DNA of 64,000 nucleotides from Paraspadella gotoi. Lineage: Eukaryota; Chaetognatha. The translations under genes and the position numbers were made by a program. The first letter of the stretch is position 1. Every line of letters begins with the position of its first letter. Positions 41,639-57,530 of the stretch are shown in pieces. The notes beneath the pieces were generated by a model. That model saw only the letters and a program-made list of their open reading frames with translations, was not told the origin of the DNA and did not search any database. The stretch lies in the NCBI GenBank assembly GCA_051294375.1, contig JBJCIZ010000028.1:868437-932436 (forward strand). The letters are read 5' to 3'.

Positions 41639-42271
41639 TTACTGATTAGTAATGTGGTGAATTTACATTGTTTTTACGTACTTGTTATTTTTTCTTCGTT
41701 GGAGAGCAATAACGCCAACTCACAAACTAATGGTAATGGGGTTAACTCATTATCCTCTACCGTTTTACTTTGTAACCGTTTTTGATTGATATAATTGTTA
41801 TTTATTTATTACATTATTATCATTGCAGCCAAACTGAAAAGATATGGCTTCCGAGGATAGCGAAGTAGAGAAAGGAGAAACCTTCGTTCAGGAGTCTTAA
41901 CCCTCATTCCGCATTAAGAAAACAAAACAAAAACAAAACAAAAAACAGAAAACTCGTTCAATCCTTTTTTTTTAGTTTTCTCTCAAATCAAAACCCAACT
42001 TGGAACAACTTTGACCTCTTCTCAAGAAACAAAACAAAAGCAAAACAAAATTTAAAAAAAAAACAGCTTGTAAGAATTTTTTTGATTGAAAACATTATTT
42101 TTCGTGTGGACGCGCATTTATTTTAGCAATATTCGTGCCTTAATATAAACTAAGCGATTGCGACGATAATAAAAAAAAGAAATTGACATAAAACTACCGT
42201 CGCGAAACCGTTTCGGAAATATTTCTCTTTAGACTTTACGATCGTGTAAACAATTTGGAGAAAATATTAAG

Positions 42272-42347
<76 letters not shown>

Positions 42348-42855
42348 CGCTCCACCGCGTCGCCCCGCAGCGGGCACGACGGCAGCACCGGGCACGGACG
42401 GACGGCGACAAAATCCTGCTTGGCAGGTTGTATTTTTGCCATTTTTTGATTTACGAGAATCGAGGGAAAAAAAATAACACGAAAGATTTAAAAAAAAAAA
42501 AACAAGAATACTAATACTTTTAAATCGACGATCGACAAATTTTCGAATCCGATATAAATAAAATACGAATTGAATTTTTCCCCGATCGGCGAAACTCGTT
42601 TTTTTTCTTATNNNNNNNNNNNNGGTTTCGTCGTCGTCGTCGTCTCCGGATCGAGCAAAGGGCGTGGATGATTGCGTCGAGTTTGTCGCTTCACTAAAAG
42701 TGACAATCACACGTAAACCAAAATGACCTGACCCGAAAAAGAAGCGGCCCCGTCTTTCTTCTTCCCCTTCCCCCTTCCTTGCCCCCTCCCCCCCCCAACC
42801 GGCGCCGACTTTTTCTCTCCCTTCCGCGGGCGCCCTCGGCGCCACTCCAATTAAA
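41639..42855. other. Intergenic region PLPBP to RhoGAP gene
   Basis: AT-rich with A-rich (AAAAC)n runs, a (CT)n array (42273-42348) and 12 Ns at 42612-42623. An 18-codon frame at 41844-41900 has no support. It probably includes the RhoGAP promoter and leader. Confidence 0.5.
42273..42348. repeat. (CT)n microsatellite
   Basis: CT units with short interruptions, upstream of the RhoGAP gene. Confidence 0.95.
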
Positions 42856-45800
42856 ATGGACAACGACAATAAAATGGACGGCGTCGCAGGCGCCTCATCG
42901 ATCTCGCGTCATTCCCTTCGGCGTCGCGACGACGGCGCCGGCTGCGACGACCTCGAAAACGGCGCCACATCCGGATCAACGGCGCCGCGTCGAACCGGAA
43001 GTAGCGCCTCTTCGGCGTCGTCGTCGTCGTCGGCGAATCTGAGACTCGGCGACGTCCGCGTTTTGTACGATTACGAATACGAGAAGAAGGACGGGACGTC
43101 GGTCTCTATCCTCGCCGGACAGTTGTACTCATTGGTGAGTCGGGAGAGACGGACGGACGGATTGGGGTATGTATAGGAGGGTATGTATGCCTATGATAAG
43201 GGAAGTATATTCTTAAGTACCAATATGCTCAATATTTAATCAGCTTAACTATGAATGCGAGAGAGAACTGAATGAAAATGAATAGACGGGGACCTTGGAC
43301 AAAATCTTTAGATACGGACGTAACAGGATTATATTACTCGAGTCGCAGATGTTGCGACATAGTTAACGAATGTTAAAACTCGGACAACAGATGAGTTGAC
43401 AAGGCGACGTTAAAGACGTTAAAGACTGGGAACAACGGATGGTACGACACACAACTTGACAATCGGACATTAGCCAAATATGGGGGGGGGTTTTAACGGA
43501 GGTGAGGTAACTGAAGTCTAATTACTGTAATAAATTATACTTAAGCATTGATTGGTTCTTTTTTTTTCGTGTAGAAAAGAGATTATAATATAGTAAAAGA
43601 ACTCGCCTTTTTTTTGTTTTTGGGTGTGGACAGCGATTAGGCCAATTAGGTTTGAAGAGTTCGCTCTTGTCTAAGGAATAAAAAAAAAAGTCCGGTTATT
43701 TAAAAATTCAAAGGGTCACGAGGGTTCAGTTTTCTAATCCGCTGTTCTTGTCCGTGCAGAGTTTTATTCCTCTGATCTAATCCAATTTCAAACCGTAAAT
43801 CGGTGTCTCTTATTTTCTTCTAATTAGAACTCGATTCTCTTCTCGTTTGTCGAAGCGATGAGTCATGTCGTGACGTTATTCGTCCCACGTCAATAATCTT
43901 TCATAATTTCTGGTTGTCAGTCTTTTTTTCTTTTCCGAATTGCTCGTTCCGGTTAGTCGAGTTATTTCGATTATTTTACTAAGCAAACAACCGTAACTTG
44001 ATAATTTAAAAAAAAAAAAAGATGTATAAGTTCCTGAAACCTGAAGCCGAGGCAAAGCAGGGGCGTGACACATTGAGGACCTGTTCTTCAAGAGGACTAA
44101 AGGGATCTTAGCAGTCAGTTGGTGACATCAGTAGGCCGATGCACCACTGTAACTCTCGTGGTTTTTGAGTAGAAGAATAGGACAAGCTTCTGTCGGCAGT
44201 AATATGCGCAAGGCCAAAAGTCCGGCCAATGTCACGTGCAACTGAGTGATGAGACAATCATGTAAATGTAGTAACAAGAACCAAAGAGCGACAGGAAATA
44301 AAACTGTAAAGCAAAATGAGGCACAAACCATAAATAAGGCACATAATAAAGTAATAAAACCAAAGATAAATGTCTATAAAAAAGTCAGAAGGCATGAACG
44401 TAACCGTAACAGTGGTCCTTCAAAAGTGAAAACATAAATCAGGGTATATGTCATAATTTAATTCCAGTTTGTTTAAACTCACGTCAGCGTACCGCATTCT
44501 TTTTTCTTTTTCTTCTCCTCACATCCAGGTCGACCGGACCAACGACGTCTGGTGGCGAGTGAAGCCCAACGAGCGAACCCTCCTCGCGCCGGGCATGAAG
44601 TTCGGAAAAGCCTTCTACGTCCCGGCCAACTACGTGGAGGAGATCGTCGCCGAGAACTCAGTCAGCCGCAGCAGCAGCCGCGCCAGCAGAAACGATTCGA
44701 CCAAACGGAGCAGCGACGGCATGGCGGCCGCTGTCGAAGCGGCTGCGACGAGGCGACGCGACGAGGACGACGGACGAGACGACGATGGAGACCGCAACGT
44801 CGACTGCAGCAGCAAAAAGTCGGTGGCGGAAAAACGAAAGTCGTTCGAACTCATGACCGCCTCGACTCCCGCGCCGTCGGCCCACGGTGGAGGCTCGTTC
44901 AGGGTGACGAGGGAAGGGAGCTTGAAGAGTAGAGAGGGAAGTTTAAAGGCCAAGCAAGAGAGTCTCAAGGGGCGGGAAGGAAGTTTAAAATCTCGTGGTC
45001 CTCCACCGGCGACTCCGACTCGACCCGTCGCAGTTCCGAGAAAGAGCGAGGTCGACTCCGAGGACGAACCTCATCATCCTCTCCCGCTTTCAACTTATTC
45101 TCCCTCTTCGAGTCCTTCGTCGAGAGAAAGAGATCCTTCAAGCGCCACTAACGGCGTCCCTCTCTCCTCCGCCGATCCTCGTCCGTCTTCCACTTCCTTC
45201 AAACCCTCATCCCTTAAATCCACCTCCCCGCTCTCGGCTCAATCGGCTTCTTATGACTCGGGCATCGACAATCCCTGCTACGGTCGCCTCGACGAAGTCA
45301 GGGCCGCCGCCGCCAAGATCGGCGGCAGCGGGGAGAGCCTCGAACCAGCGCCCGACCGGGCTACCGACGGTTCGAGCGAAGAAGCCCTCGGCCCCGATCG
45401 ACGAGCTTCTTCTGCGGACGAACTCCGCGGCATCGAAGTCGTCGACATCGTGGCGCCGACCGTCGACGCCAACGAGCATCGACCGGCGGTCAAACTCTCT
45501 TCCTTCGCGACGCCGGCGGTCAACGAGAGCCTCGTCGCCTCATTCGCCGTGAGTTTGGAACAAAGCAAAAGTCGCCACGCCTCCGTCGACGAAGTGTTCG
45601 ACGCGTCGGCGGCGGCGGCGTCTTCCAAGCGGACGTTCGTCTCCAAGGCGGCCACGCTGCCCGTGGTGCTCCCGCCGAGAGTTCCCACGCCCAATATACT
45701 CGAGGACGATGCGGCGACAACGACGACGAGAGCGGAAACGTCGACGTCGAAGAGTTTGGAGCGCGATCCGGGACTCCCGAGGAAGATGGAGGCGTTCGGA

Positions 45801-48800
45801 GGGAAATCGGGAATCACACGAGAGGTGATTATGGAAATTTTAGAGTTTAATCTCATTTGCATATCGTAGTGTATGAATTGAATTTCGATAGATTGTTAAT
45901 CTCATGTTCGCCGATTATTGATGTTGTTCCATAACTTAATACTTAATAGTTAATAGTACTTAATAGTTCAAAGCCGCGTTATCTCAGGCCAAGAATGAAC
46001 GAGAGCGAAAATTTATAACAGATTTATAAGCTGGAAAAACCTTGCCAAAGAAAACATCGTAGAGAAAGAGACGCGTTATTAAAACGGACGAAAACTTTCG
46101 GACGAGCTCTGAAATGTAATCGTTAATAAAAACATTTAATGATTTATCGCTACCAATCCATTCCCATTTCTCAGCGCCCCGCCTCCTACTTCAACTACTT
46201 GAGCAAAGACATCGACGTCGGACTTGAAAAGAACAAACTTCGCAAAACCAGCAGCCGCGAGTTGCTCTTCGAATCCGACGCCGCCTCCGACGAAAACTAC
46301 GTCCGCCGAACCGTCGAAGAAACTCGTAAGAGTCTCGAAGATCTCACCGGCGCCGCTTCGGGCGCCGCCTCCGCCGCGGCGACGGCCGCGTCGTCTTCGT
46401 CGACGCCGTCGACTCCGGACTGGAAGACCAAATCGTACGACGACCTCCTGCGGCAGAAGCAGCAGCAGCAAGAGCAGCAGCGGCATCGGCGAAGATCGAA
46501 GCGAGAGGGCGAGAAGTCGTCGCCATCGTCGTCGTCGTTTCGGCGGGAGGCGCCGCTTCCTCCAGGATGGACGAAGGAGTTCGATTCGAAGGCGGAGAGA
46601 GACGTCTTCTTGTTTCGTCACGAGGTTTGAGGGGAAGATGATGATGATGATGATGATAAATGATGATGTTGAATGTTGTATAGTGTTGTGACAAGTTAAT
46701 GTTGTAGTAATGTTAAGTGTTGGTCCTATAGAATTTTAAATACTAATGTTGTAGCGATTTTAAATGTTAATGTATTCTTAAAGTTTGACTTTGAAATTCA
46801 TAATTTACATAATTTTAACATTTTTGTTTGTTTTATTATTGTTACTTTCTGTACAATGTACATCCAAAAAGGAGACCGTCCACCGATGGATGTGCGAACG
46901 CGACGCTTCGGGTCGACCCTACTACTTCTCGGCCGACGGTTCCGTCTCTCGATGGCGCCTCCCGTCGAACCCGTCGGCCGAGGACGAGTCTCGCTCGGCC
47001 GACAAATCGGCGGACGTCGGGAGCGAAGACGAGCGGAGTCACGGGTCCAGCTGCTCTTTGGACAACGACCTCGGAGCCGACGTCTCCCTCTGCTCATCCG
47101 GCGACGGCGTCGACGATAACCGGCGTCGTCGACGCGACTCTTCCGGCGACAACGTCAGTCGCGACGAGGTTTCGCCGCTGGAGCATCTCAAGCCGGAAGT
47201 GGGTCTCTTGGGGGGATGGTGTTTGGCCGGGGGAGTAGGGTGAGGTTTTTTAAAATAATATTTATATTATTTATTAGACCTGTATTTGTAAATGTGAATT
47301 TTTCAAATTCAATATGTTCAAGACGGGGAAGCATTTTCTGATATCTCTTAAGTCTTAGCTTTATAGTTTCGTTTAAATTTTTCGTTTAATGTTAAGGCTA
47401 ATTTTAAACTTCCAAGCAAACGGTTGGGGCAATAACCTAAAAGTTTTGATAAAATGAGCGATTACGCTTTTGATCCCATCTTATCGAGTTACTTTTTATA
47501 TTATATTTATTGTAAGAAAGTAGAATCTCATACATGATGATTTTTAGTAATTTCTGCAATATGCAAATGTCATTAAATACCGTTTCTCGATTTCTGCATA
47601 GGATTATTTATTTTATTAACTAAACTCATTTTATTTGTTTATTTATGAAAAAGAGTAGGCTTCCAAATCAAGTTCCTTTCAATCTCAAACTCCTCAGGTA
47701 CTGAAAAAGGGTTGGCTCAACTACACCAAATACCAGTACGGTCAGAAGCGGCTCAACAAGAACTGGACGAAAGCCTTCGTGCTTCTCATCGGCAACTGGT
47801 TGACCTTCTACTCCAGCGAGAAGAAGACAAAGGTTAGCGGTCGTCGTTGAGATTTGTTAAGATTTGTTAAGTCAGAATGATAGTCTATTTAGTCAAAACC
47901 GTGTCATTATGTTATGTCATAATGTTATTTTTGTTGCGAATATTTTAGCAACGATCATGTATTTCGCTCACATGCAGAAAATTATTTTTAGTTTTACCAT
48001 TTTTCAATTTTTGACTTTAATATTTGATTGTAAGCAGATCGTTTGTCTAGTAGCTATTGTAGACGCGTTTAAGTTAATTCTACCAAATTTTGGATAGAAC
48101 TCCCCTGAAAATAATACTGCAATTTATCGCCTTCAGGCGCAGAAGAACCATCCCTTTGGCAAACCCGAGTTTCGCGTCGACCTCAACGGCGGCAGCATCG
48201 ACGACGGCGCCGAGAAAACGAAGAAGAAAAACGTCATTCTCATCACCGCCTTCACGCCTGGTAAGAAGTACGGCGCTTGTTCAGTCAGGGGCCTGGTATG
48301 TGCGGCGCCTTTGTAGGTGTGTACCGTTTTCACGAAGAAATAACTACAACTGATCAACGCCCCCCCCCACCATTTTCATCTCAGGGTCGGAGATTCAACT
48401 CCTGTTGCAGTCGGATCAGGCGGCGGTTATTGAAGACTGGAAGGCCGATCTTCAAACAACCGTCACCGTCTGTCAAGAAGAGCAGGTTTGTGGAGATGAA
48501 TAAATATTAAATAAACAAATAAATTGCGGCGATTATTATTCTTCTCTCTCCCAGGATTCTTTGGGTCGTCTGGCTCCTCGCTCCCCGTCTTCCCTCACCC
48601 CCTCACCCAGTGGCCAAAAGTCTTTCTTGGGCGGATCCGAAGATTCGCTTGGTGAGTTCACAATTCGTCGGTGAATGAATTAATATCGTCTCTCAGCAAC
48701 GCGACCTTTAATTGAAAATTTTCTTCGTAGTCGATGATTGATTATTAATAACTTGTTTATATCGTTGACTTATATGTATTTAATCACGAATTGATTGTGG

Positions 48801-50299
48801 CGGAGTAATTCAATGAGATTGAGCCTCATAAGCTCATTTTCATATCGTAGTATTTACAATAATTCCAGATACGTTTTGATTCGGCTTTCTTAGAAGGTTT
48901 ATTTAACAATTTTACCTACGCTTTTCATAAGTTTCAATAATGATTTAATTTTCCAAATAATGTTTATATATTTCATATTAGTATTGTAGCTTGACAAATT
49001 ACTTTTGTTTCCTCATCCCACTCAGCCTCGGCCGAAACGCCCACCTCTCGTCGTTCCTTCTTCTCTCGGTCTTGGCTCGAAAACTGGTTCCGTCGTCGCC
49101 CCTCCTTCGACGTCGTCAAGGAGAAAGGTGGATTGGGTGGGGGGGGGCTTTTTATTGGAGTTTAAGGGGAGAGCGGGATGTGGTATTGACTTGAAATGTA
49201 AATAGGAAATAAGTAATGGAAATGAAAAAGAAAAATAAAACGCAAAGCGAAAGAGTTTATATTTTTGTTTTGCGATGCTCAGTCTTAAATTACTAACTTG
49301 AAATAGAAAAAAAAAACAACCTTATTGACATAATTACGAAGATATCCTCGTCATTTCTATTTATTTTATTTTATTTAATCATTATTTCTTCAGGTTTGAT
49401 CAAATCTCGACTCGTATTCGGCGCGAGCATCGAGGAATTGGCGGAGAGAGAGAAGAACTCTGTCCCGGTGAGAGCGTCGTCGTCGTTGTTGTTGTTGTTT
49501 GCCGGAGTTGTTGTGGAACTTATTGAATGCACGTCGAGTCGTCTATACCGAACGGCCTCTTTCCGTTTACTGCCTCTTAAAGACTGGCGACAATAATTTC
49601 GCGTGATCTGTATAAAAGAAAATGGGTTTAATATTAATTAAGGTAAAAAATAAACATTTAAATTAATTAGGATTTGAACTAATGCTTCATTAAAAAAGTT
49701 ACAAAGGGCAGTTTAAGTGATCCCTCGATAAATCAAACATTGTCATCTCTTATATGAAATTAGTAATTTTATTCTTGTTTCCTCTTAACGACGCAGTCTT
49801 TCGTCAGCCGCTGCATCGCGGCTCTGGAGCGGCGCGGCGCCCTCGGCGTCGACGGCGTCTTCCGCATCAACGGAAACAACGCCGAGATCCACAAACTCCG
49901 CTTCCTCGTGGACGAAGGCGACGCCGCCTACGATCTGCTCGACCCCAAGTGGGACGTCCACACGCTCACAGGATCTCTCAAGCTCTTTTTCAGGTCGGTG
50001 GAGGGGAATCAAGGGATAAATTGATCTATTGTTGTATCGTATTATTGATTTTTGTTCATTTTGTTTTGTTAATTATGATTATTCTCTCTCTCCCCTCTCA
50101 CTCTCTCTCTCCCCCTCCCCCACAGGGAATTGCAAAAGCCTCTGATCCCCTGGGAGTGTTTCGAGTCAGCGCTGGAGGTTCTTCGTCGTCAAGGCGACTC
50201 CGACCGCAAAAGTCAAAAGCTTTGAAATCCATTTTCGAAAAGTAAGAGTCTCTTGATTTGGTTTCCTCGCCGTAAGTCTTCTAACGGTTTCGCTCTCTC

Positions 50300-50361
<62 letters not shown>

Positions 50362-50404
50362 TTTCTCTTCTCTCTCTCTCTCTCTCTCTTCTCTCTGTCT
50401 CTCT

Positions 50405-50438
<34 letters not shown>

Positions 50439-50739
50439 TTCTCTCTTTCTCTTTTTCTCTCTCTCTCTCTTTCCCTCCAGGAGCATGCCCTCCGCCTCTC
50501 GTGCCACCCTCGTCGCCCTCTGTCGCCACTTGGACAAAGTGGTGGCGCTCAAGTCGGAGAACCGCATGCAAGCGTCGAACCTGGCCATCTGCTTCGGCCC
50601 TACACTCATTTGGCCGCCTGACACGGGCGGCTCCGCCGGCGGCGGCGGCGGCGCCTCCATCGCCATCAACATGATGTATCAGTCGCAGATCGTCGAGTTT
50701 CTTCTTCTCAACTGCGATCAAGTTTTCGGCAAAGAGTGA
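42856..50739 (+). CDS. SH3-WW-PH-RhoGAP protein, ARHGAP9/12/15/27 family (one-base deletion)
   Basis: Exons: 42856-43134, 44529-45824, 46175-46624, 46872-47198, 47698-47832, 48137-48260, 48385-48485, 48555-48651, 49026-49127, 49394-49467, 49797-49993, 50126-50241, 50481-50739; about 1,185 residues. Domains in order: N-terminal SH3 (VRVLYDYEYEKKDGTSVSIL, DVWWRVK, FYVPANYVEEI), a Ser-rich linker with heptapeptide repeats, WW (PLPPGWTKEF...HRW) and WW-like (GRPYYFSADGSVSRW), PH (LKKGWLNYTK, NWTKAFVLLIGNWLTFYSS, EDWKADLQ) and RhoGAP (GVDGVFRINGNNAEIHKLR with the arginine finger, GSLKLFFREL, NRMQASNLAICFGPTL). It should switch off Rho/Rac/Cdc42-type GTPases at membranes. Exon 12 lacks one base: about 50185-50215 must shift frame to reach ALKSIFEK. 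Confidence 0.92.
43135..44528. other. RhoGAP gene intron 1
   Basis: 1,394 bp. Contents: a loosely repetitive GAC/GTTAA-rich stretch (43270-43470), poly-T runs, and a GC-balanced block (44030-44330) that may be a repeat. No octamer motif was seen. Confidence 0.45.
50298..50478. repeat. Long (CT)n tract before last RhoGAP exon
   Basis: About 180 bp of CT units with TT interruptions, ending just before the acceptor AG (50479-50480), so it doubles as a very long polypyrimidine tract. Confidence 0.95.
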
Positions 50740-53874
<3,135 letters not shown>

Positions 53875-54528
53875 CGTATTTTTTTTTTAAACCATCGCAT
53901 CGTTTTTGAAAAGTCGAAAACGACTTTCTTTTTTTGAAATTTGAAAGTAGTATCAATTGGAATTACAGCAAGAGATCAGATTTACGGCAATCTGCGATGA
54001 AAATATATAAAGTATCGTTTTGGTTAAAATGAAAATGAAAAGTTGTGGCAACGGTGGGATCGCCACTAAATTTTAAAAAAAGGTTTTGAAATGGACGTAG
54101 CACAACGTCTTGACACGAAGAATTTTGAACCCGTACAAAAAGAACCCGAGCAAAAAGAAGTTATATCTGTGATACTTGTTGATAATTTCGTTTTAATACA
54201 TTCACTGTTTCAATTACTTGAAAGTTTTAACGATCTCCAACAAAGTATTTTTTTCTGAGGCTCACGGAAATATTGAGGTTTAAAGATGCGCAGCGGTAAA
54301 GGGTAGAACTTGTTATCGGCAGGAGCAGTCAAGCGGCAGTAACAGTTAGCGAGTTCCAGTTAGCGGCAGTAACAGTTAGCGACAGTAATAGTTAGCGACA
54401 GTGCCAGTTTACTTCGATCACTCTTCCCAGCGAGTTAAAGACGAAAAAAAAACAATGAGTAACGGAATCGTGTCGACGGAGATCGACATTCCGGCCGTGA
54501 CCACTTGAAATCTTCGGGTCGGTGAAAG
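53875..54528. other. Intergenic region ALKBH6 to membrane-protein gene
   Basis: It holds the ALKBH6 3' flank, then a tandem repeat (54322-54410) in the probable leader of the next gene. No gene was seen. Confidence 0.5.
54322..54410. repeat. 16-17-bp tandem repeat GGCAGTAACAGTTAGCG
   Basis: About four imperfect copies of (G)GCAGTAACAGTTAGCG end about 120 bp before the ATG of the following gene. Confidence 0.85.
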
Positions 54529-57241
54529 ATGTCGTCGTCGTCGTCTCCCTCGTCGTCGTCGTCTTTCTCATCGTCGTCTCCGTCGCCGATGACGTCTTCG
54601 TTCTCGACCTTGTCCCAGTTGCAATTCAATGCCTCCTCCGTCTTCGACTACGATCTTCATTATCGCGGTAAATTCCTTGTTTTTTTAATCTCATTTGCAT
54701 GTTGCAGTAAAAAGTTTATTTTTTTTTGTCAAACATCGCTAGTCTTTTTTTTCTTCCGCGGAGATTCCTAGGAATGTATTTTTTTGGAAAACTTGAATCG
54801 GACGTAGATTGTTGCTTGAGATGATCGGGTTTCGCTTTTCATATTCGTGCGATTAATTGTTTTTATTGATTAATATTGGGACATAAGATTTCACTATACA
54901 TAATCATTGGTAAAGAGTAATCAGAAAATGTCCCTGGCGTTTCTCTGACAGTTAACTGTTAATTCTTTTCTTGGTATTAAAAATAATTAACAAAACCCAC
55001 TAATTTATGATACAACCTCAACAATGTTCTTCATTATCAGAGGAAGCTGGGTAGTTATTATAGTTATATTTTATAGTTATATTATCGCCGCAATATCTTA
55101 TAATCTTATTTGTATGTCGCAGTTAATGTATTATTTTATTTTTTTCTGTGGAAATTCTGAGGAATTGATTGAAAACTTGAATCGATTGTAGTTTGAGTTG
55201 ATCGGGTTTGGCTTTCCATATTAGTGCAATTAATTAGGGTTTTATCAATTAATGTCGGGACTTAAGATTTCACTATTCGTATTCGTAATCATTAAATTCG
55301 TAGTCCCGAGCTACTATTATATATTTCGCAGAATCTTGGAAGTAAATAATGTAAATGTTTGGATCTCTCTCTCTCTCACCATTGTCTCAGAAGTTCGTTC
55401 GTCGGCGCCGGAGGTAAGGGCCTCCTTTCTAACGAACTCACCCGACTTGGTCGTCCTGGGCGAGGGGCGTCGACGCACTGTTTCGACGGGGTTCGCTTCG
55501 CTGCGGACTTTGTCGGGAACGCTGCAGGTCGAGCTGGGGGGGGGGAAGGGGTCAATTTCGGGGTCGGGGAAGATCGATGGACGCATTATGTCACCCCCTT
55601 TTTTGTTGTTGTTATCACTCAAGACTCAATCGATCCGGCGTCCGGTCGTCATCGATTTCCGGCGAGACGCGAGTCGGCAAAATCGGAGACGAACACGCCC
55701 GCGCGTCGTCTGGTCGACCGAATCGAGGTTTTTCGTCATCGTGATGAAATCTTTTTTTATTGTGGAGGAATTTATGAAGGATGTTCTCTCTCTCCCTCTC
55801 GCCCTAAAGACTCTCCAATCTCCCGACGACCTGGTCGGCGCATCGGGAGCTCCTCTTTCGAACTCCTCGTCAACGGTTCATCTTCGCCGACAACGCGGAG
55901 GCGGAGAGGATTCGATGGGGCATCTTTCCTTTGGGAGACGACGACGTCGATTGGTAACGATAACATAAACAAACAAAAGAGCAACAAACAACACACGACC
56001 CATAAGAAACGCCAATCGAAGCGAACGACGGCAATAAACAACGATCAAACTTTAGGATCGTCTGCCTCCGTTCATCTGAGATTCATGGAGTTTATAAAAT
56101 TTCTCATAACCTTTTTATATTTGGTTTTCTTACTTTTACGTTTACTTTTATAGTATGTGCCTTCTGTGCCAAACAACACACGACAAAAAACAAAAAAAAC
56201 AATAATTAACACCATCAGCAGGAGACGTATCCAGCGGTATAGGGGTGTTCTTAGAGACTACTTAAAGTTCTCTCAAGAAGACAGAAATACTTTTTTCTCT
56301 ACTTTTATGTAAACTTGTGTAAACTTGTTTAAACTTTTAGGGGTACCTGGGAGATGACGGCTTCCTCCTCGGAGCCCGTCTGCTACGTGATTTGGATGGC
56401 GCCTCTCAACGTCACCTGTTGGCGCCTGATGAGTCGAGTTCCCGCGATCGCCGATGGGAAGTTTCCCTTCTTCTTCTCGCTGATTTGCATCAACGCCGTC
56501 GCGTTGGCGATGTGCGCGATGATGCAGCGAGAGAGGGCCTACTTGGGGATCGAGGTGGGCGAGAGAACTAGAGAGACTTTGGTCTTTGAATCCGAGTTCT
56601 CGTTTAGTTTTGAATGAACATTGTTGAGATAATTGGTTTGGAGATTATGGATTGCTGTGTAGCTTTTATTCGGTAAACGGGGGGGGAAATGTGATAAAAA
56701 GGGGGAAAGAATATTTGTGGATTAACGCCGAGTGGGCTGAAGACTATTGTGAAGAGTTCTATCTGTAACGGCTCCTGGGCCCGGAACAAGGTGGTTTTTC
56801 GGCCGTCCTCACGCTTGCCGCAGGGTAGGTTACCAATCGAATCGATTCCGGTACCTAGTGGTCATGAGCTGATTGTATTACTCCAATAGACTGAGTGAAC
56901 TCGGCGCAATGCCCGTCTACATATTATTCAATGGCGATAGTATACGGAACCCATTTCCTCTCCCTCCCTTTTTCCCGTTAACTTACCAGTTGTGGAAGCG
57001 CTACCTCTTTGCCGTCTACTTCGAGGATCACCATCTCACCGCCGTCGAGTCCCTCGTCTTCGCCGCCGCGGCGCGAAAGGCCTCGGCACTCCTCGGCGCA
57101 TCCGTCTCCGTTCGGTTGGCGGCGTCGTTGGCCGGGTTCTTCGCAATTTTGCTCTATCGATGCGTGACCGTCCGACAACGCGGAGTCTCCAGCGTCGTCT
57201 TCGATCTCGGGGATTGGTTCTACTTGGAGTTGACGTATTGA
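54529..57241 (+). CDS. Unrecognised membrane protein, 329 residues
   Basis: Exons: 54529-54667, 55391-55527, 55624-55727, 55810-55953, 56341-56554, 56990-57241; all phases close, giving one frame of 330 codons. The N-terminus is a Ser-rich low-complexity run, then FNASSVFDYDLHYR. The middle is soluble and Arg-rich, with RFIFADNAEAERIRWGIFPL and DDDVDWGTWEMTA. At the C-terminus are two clear hydrophobic helices, FFFSLICINAVALAMCAMM and AASLAGFFAILLYRCV, with a possible third around SEPVCYVIWMAPLNVTCW, separated by an Arg/Ala segment. I cannot assign a family. The correct frame in exons 2-4 rests on splice phase and coding look, not homology. It could be a lineage-specific or fast-evolving transmembrane protein. 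Confidence 0.65.
56726..56830 (+). repeat. Dispersed repeat family A, copy 4
   Basis: In the last intron of the membrane-protein gene. It shares GTGGGCTGAAGA and the TCCTCACGCTT block with the other copies. Confidence 0.65.
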
Positions 57242-57530
57242 CGCGCTCGGGAGATCTTATTGTCGTGGGATCGCTCGAATCATTTTTAGTACTTGCTGAG
57301 TCAGTATGTATGAAACGTTTTCGAAGATTAAGACTCGTCCTCTCATTGTTTGTAAGAAAAAAAATATCGACGAAGGAGTAAGTTGAACTTTTTGACAAAT
57401 GCCCGTCGGTCAATGCCCATTTATTCACCGCGTCTGTTGTCTGAATTTTTTTTATATTTTTACGATTATTTCTCGAACGCGAGAGAGTTGGTAGGGTTCA
57501 GATCGACGGGGAGAAAATAGAAAACAAAAA

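Noticed and set aside
41844-41900. 18-codon frame preceded by an acceptor-like site after PLPBP
   Set aside because: Too short, no similarity, and PLPBP already ends normally at 41638.
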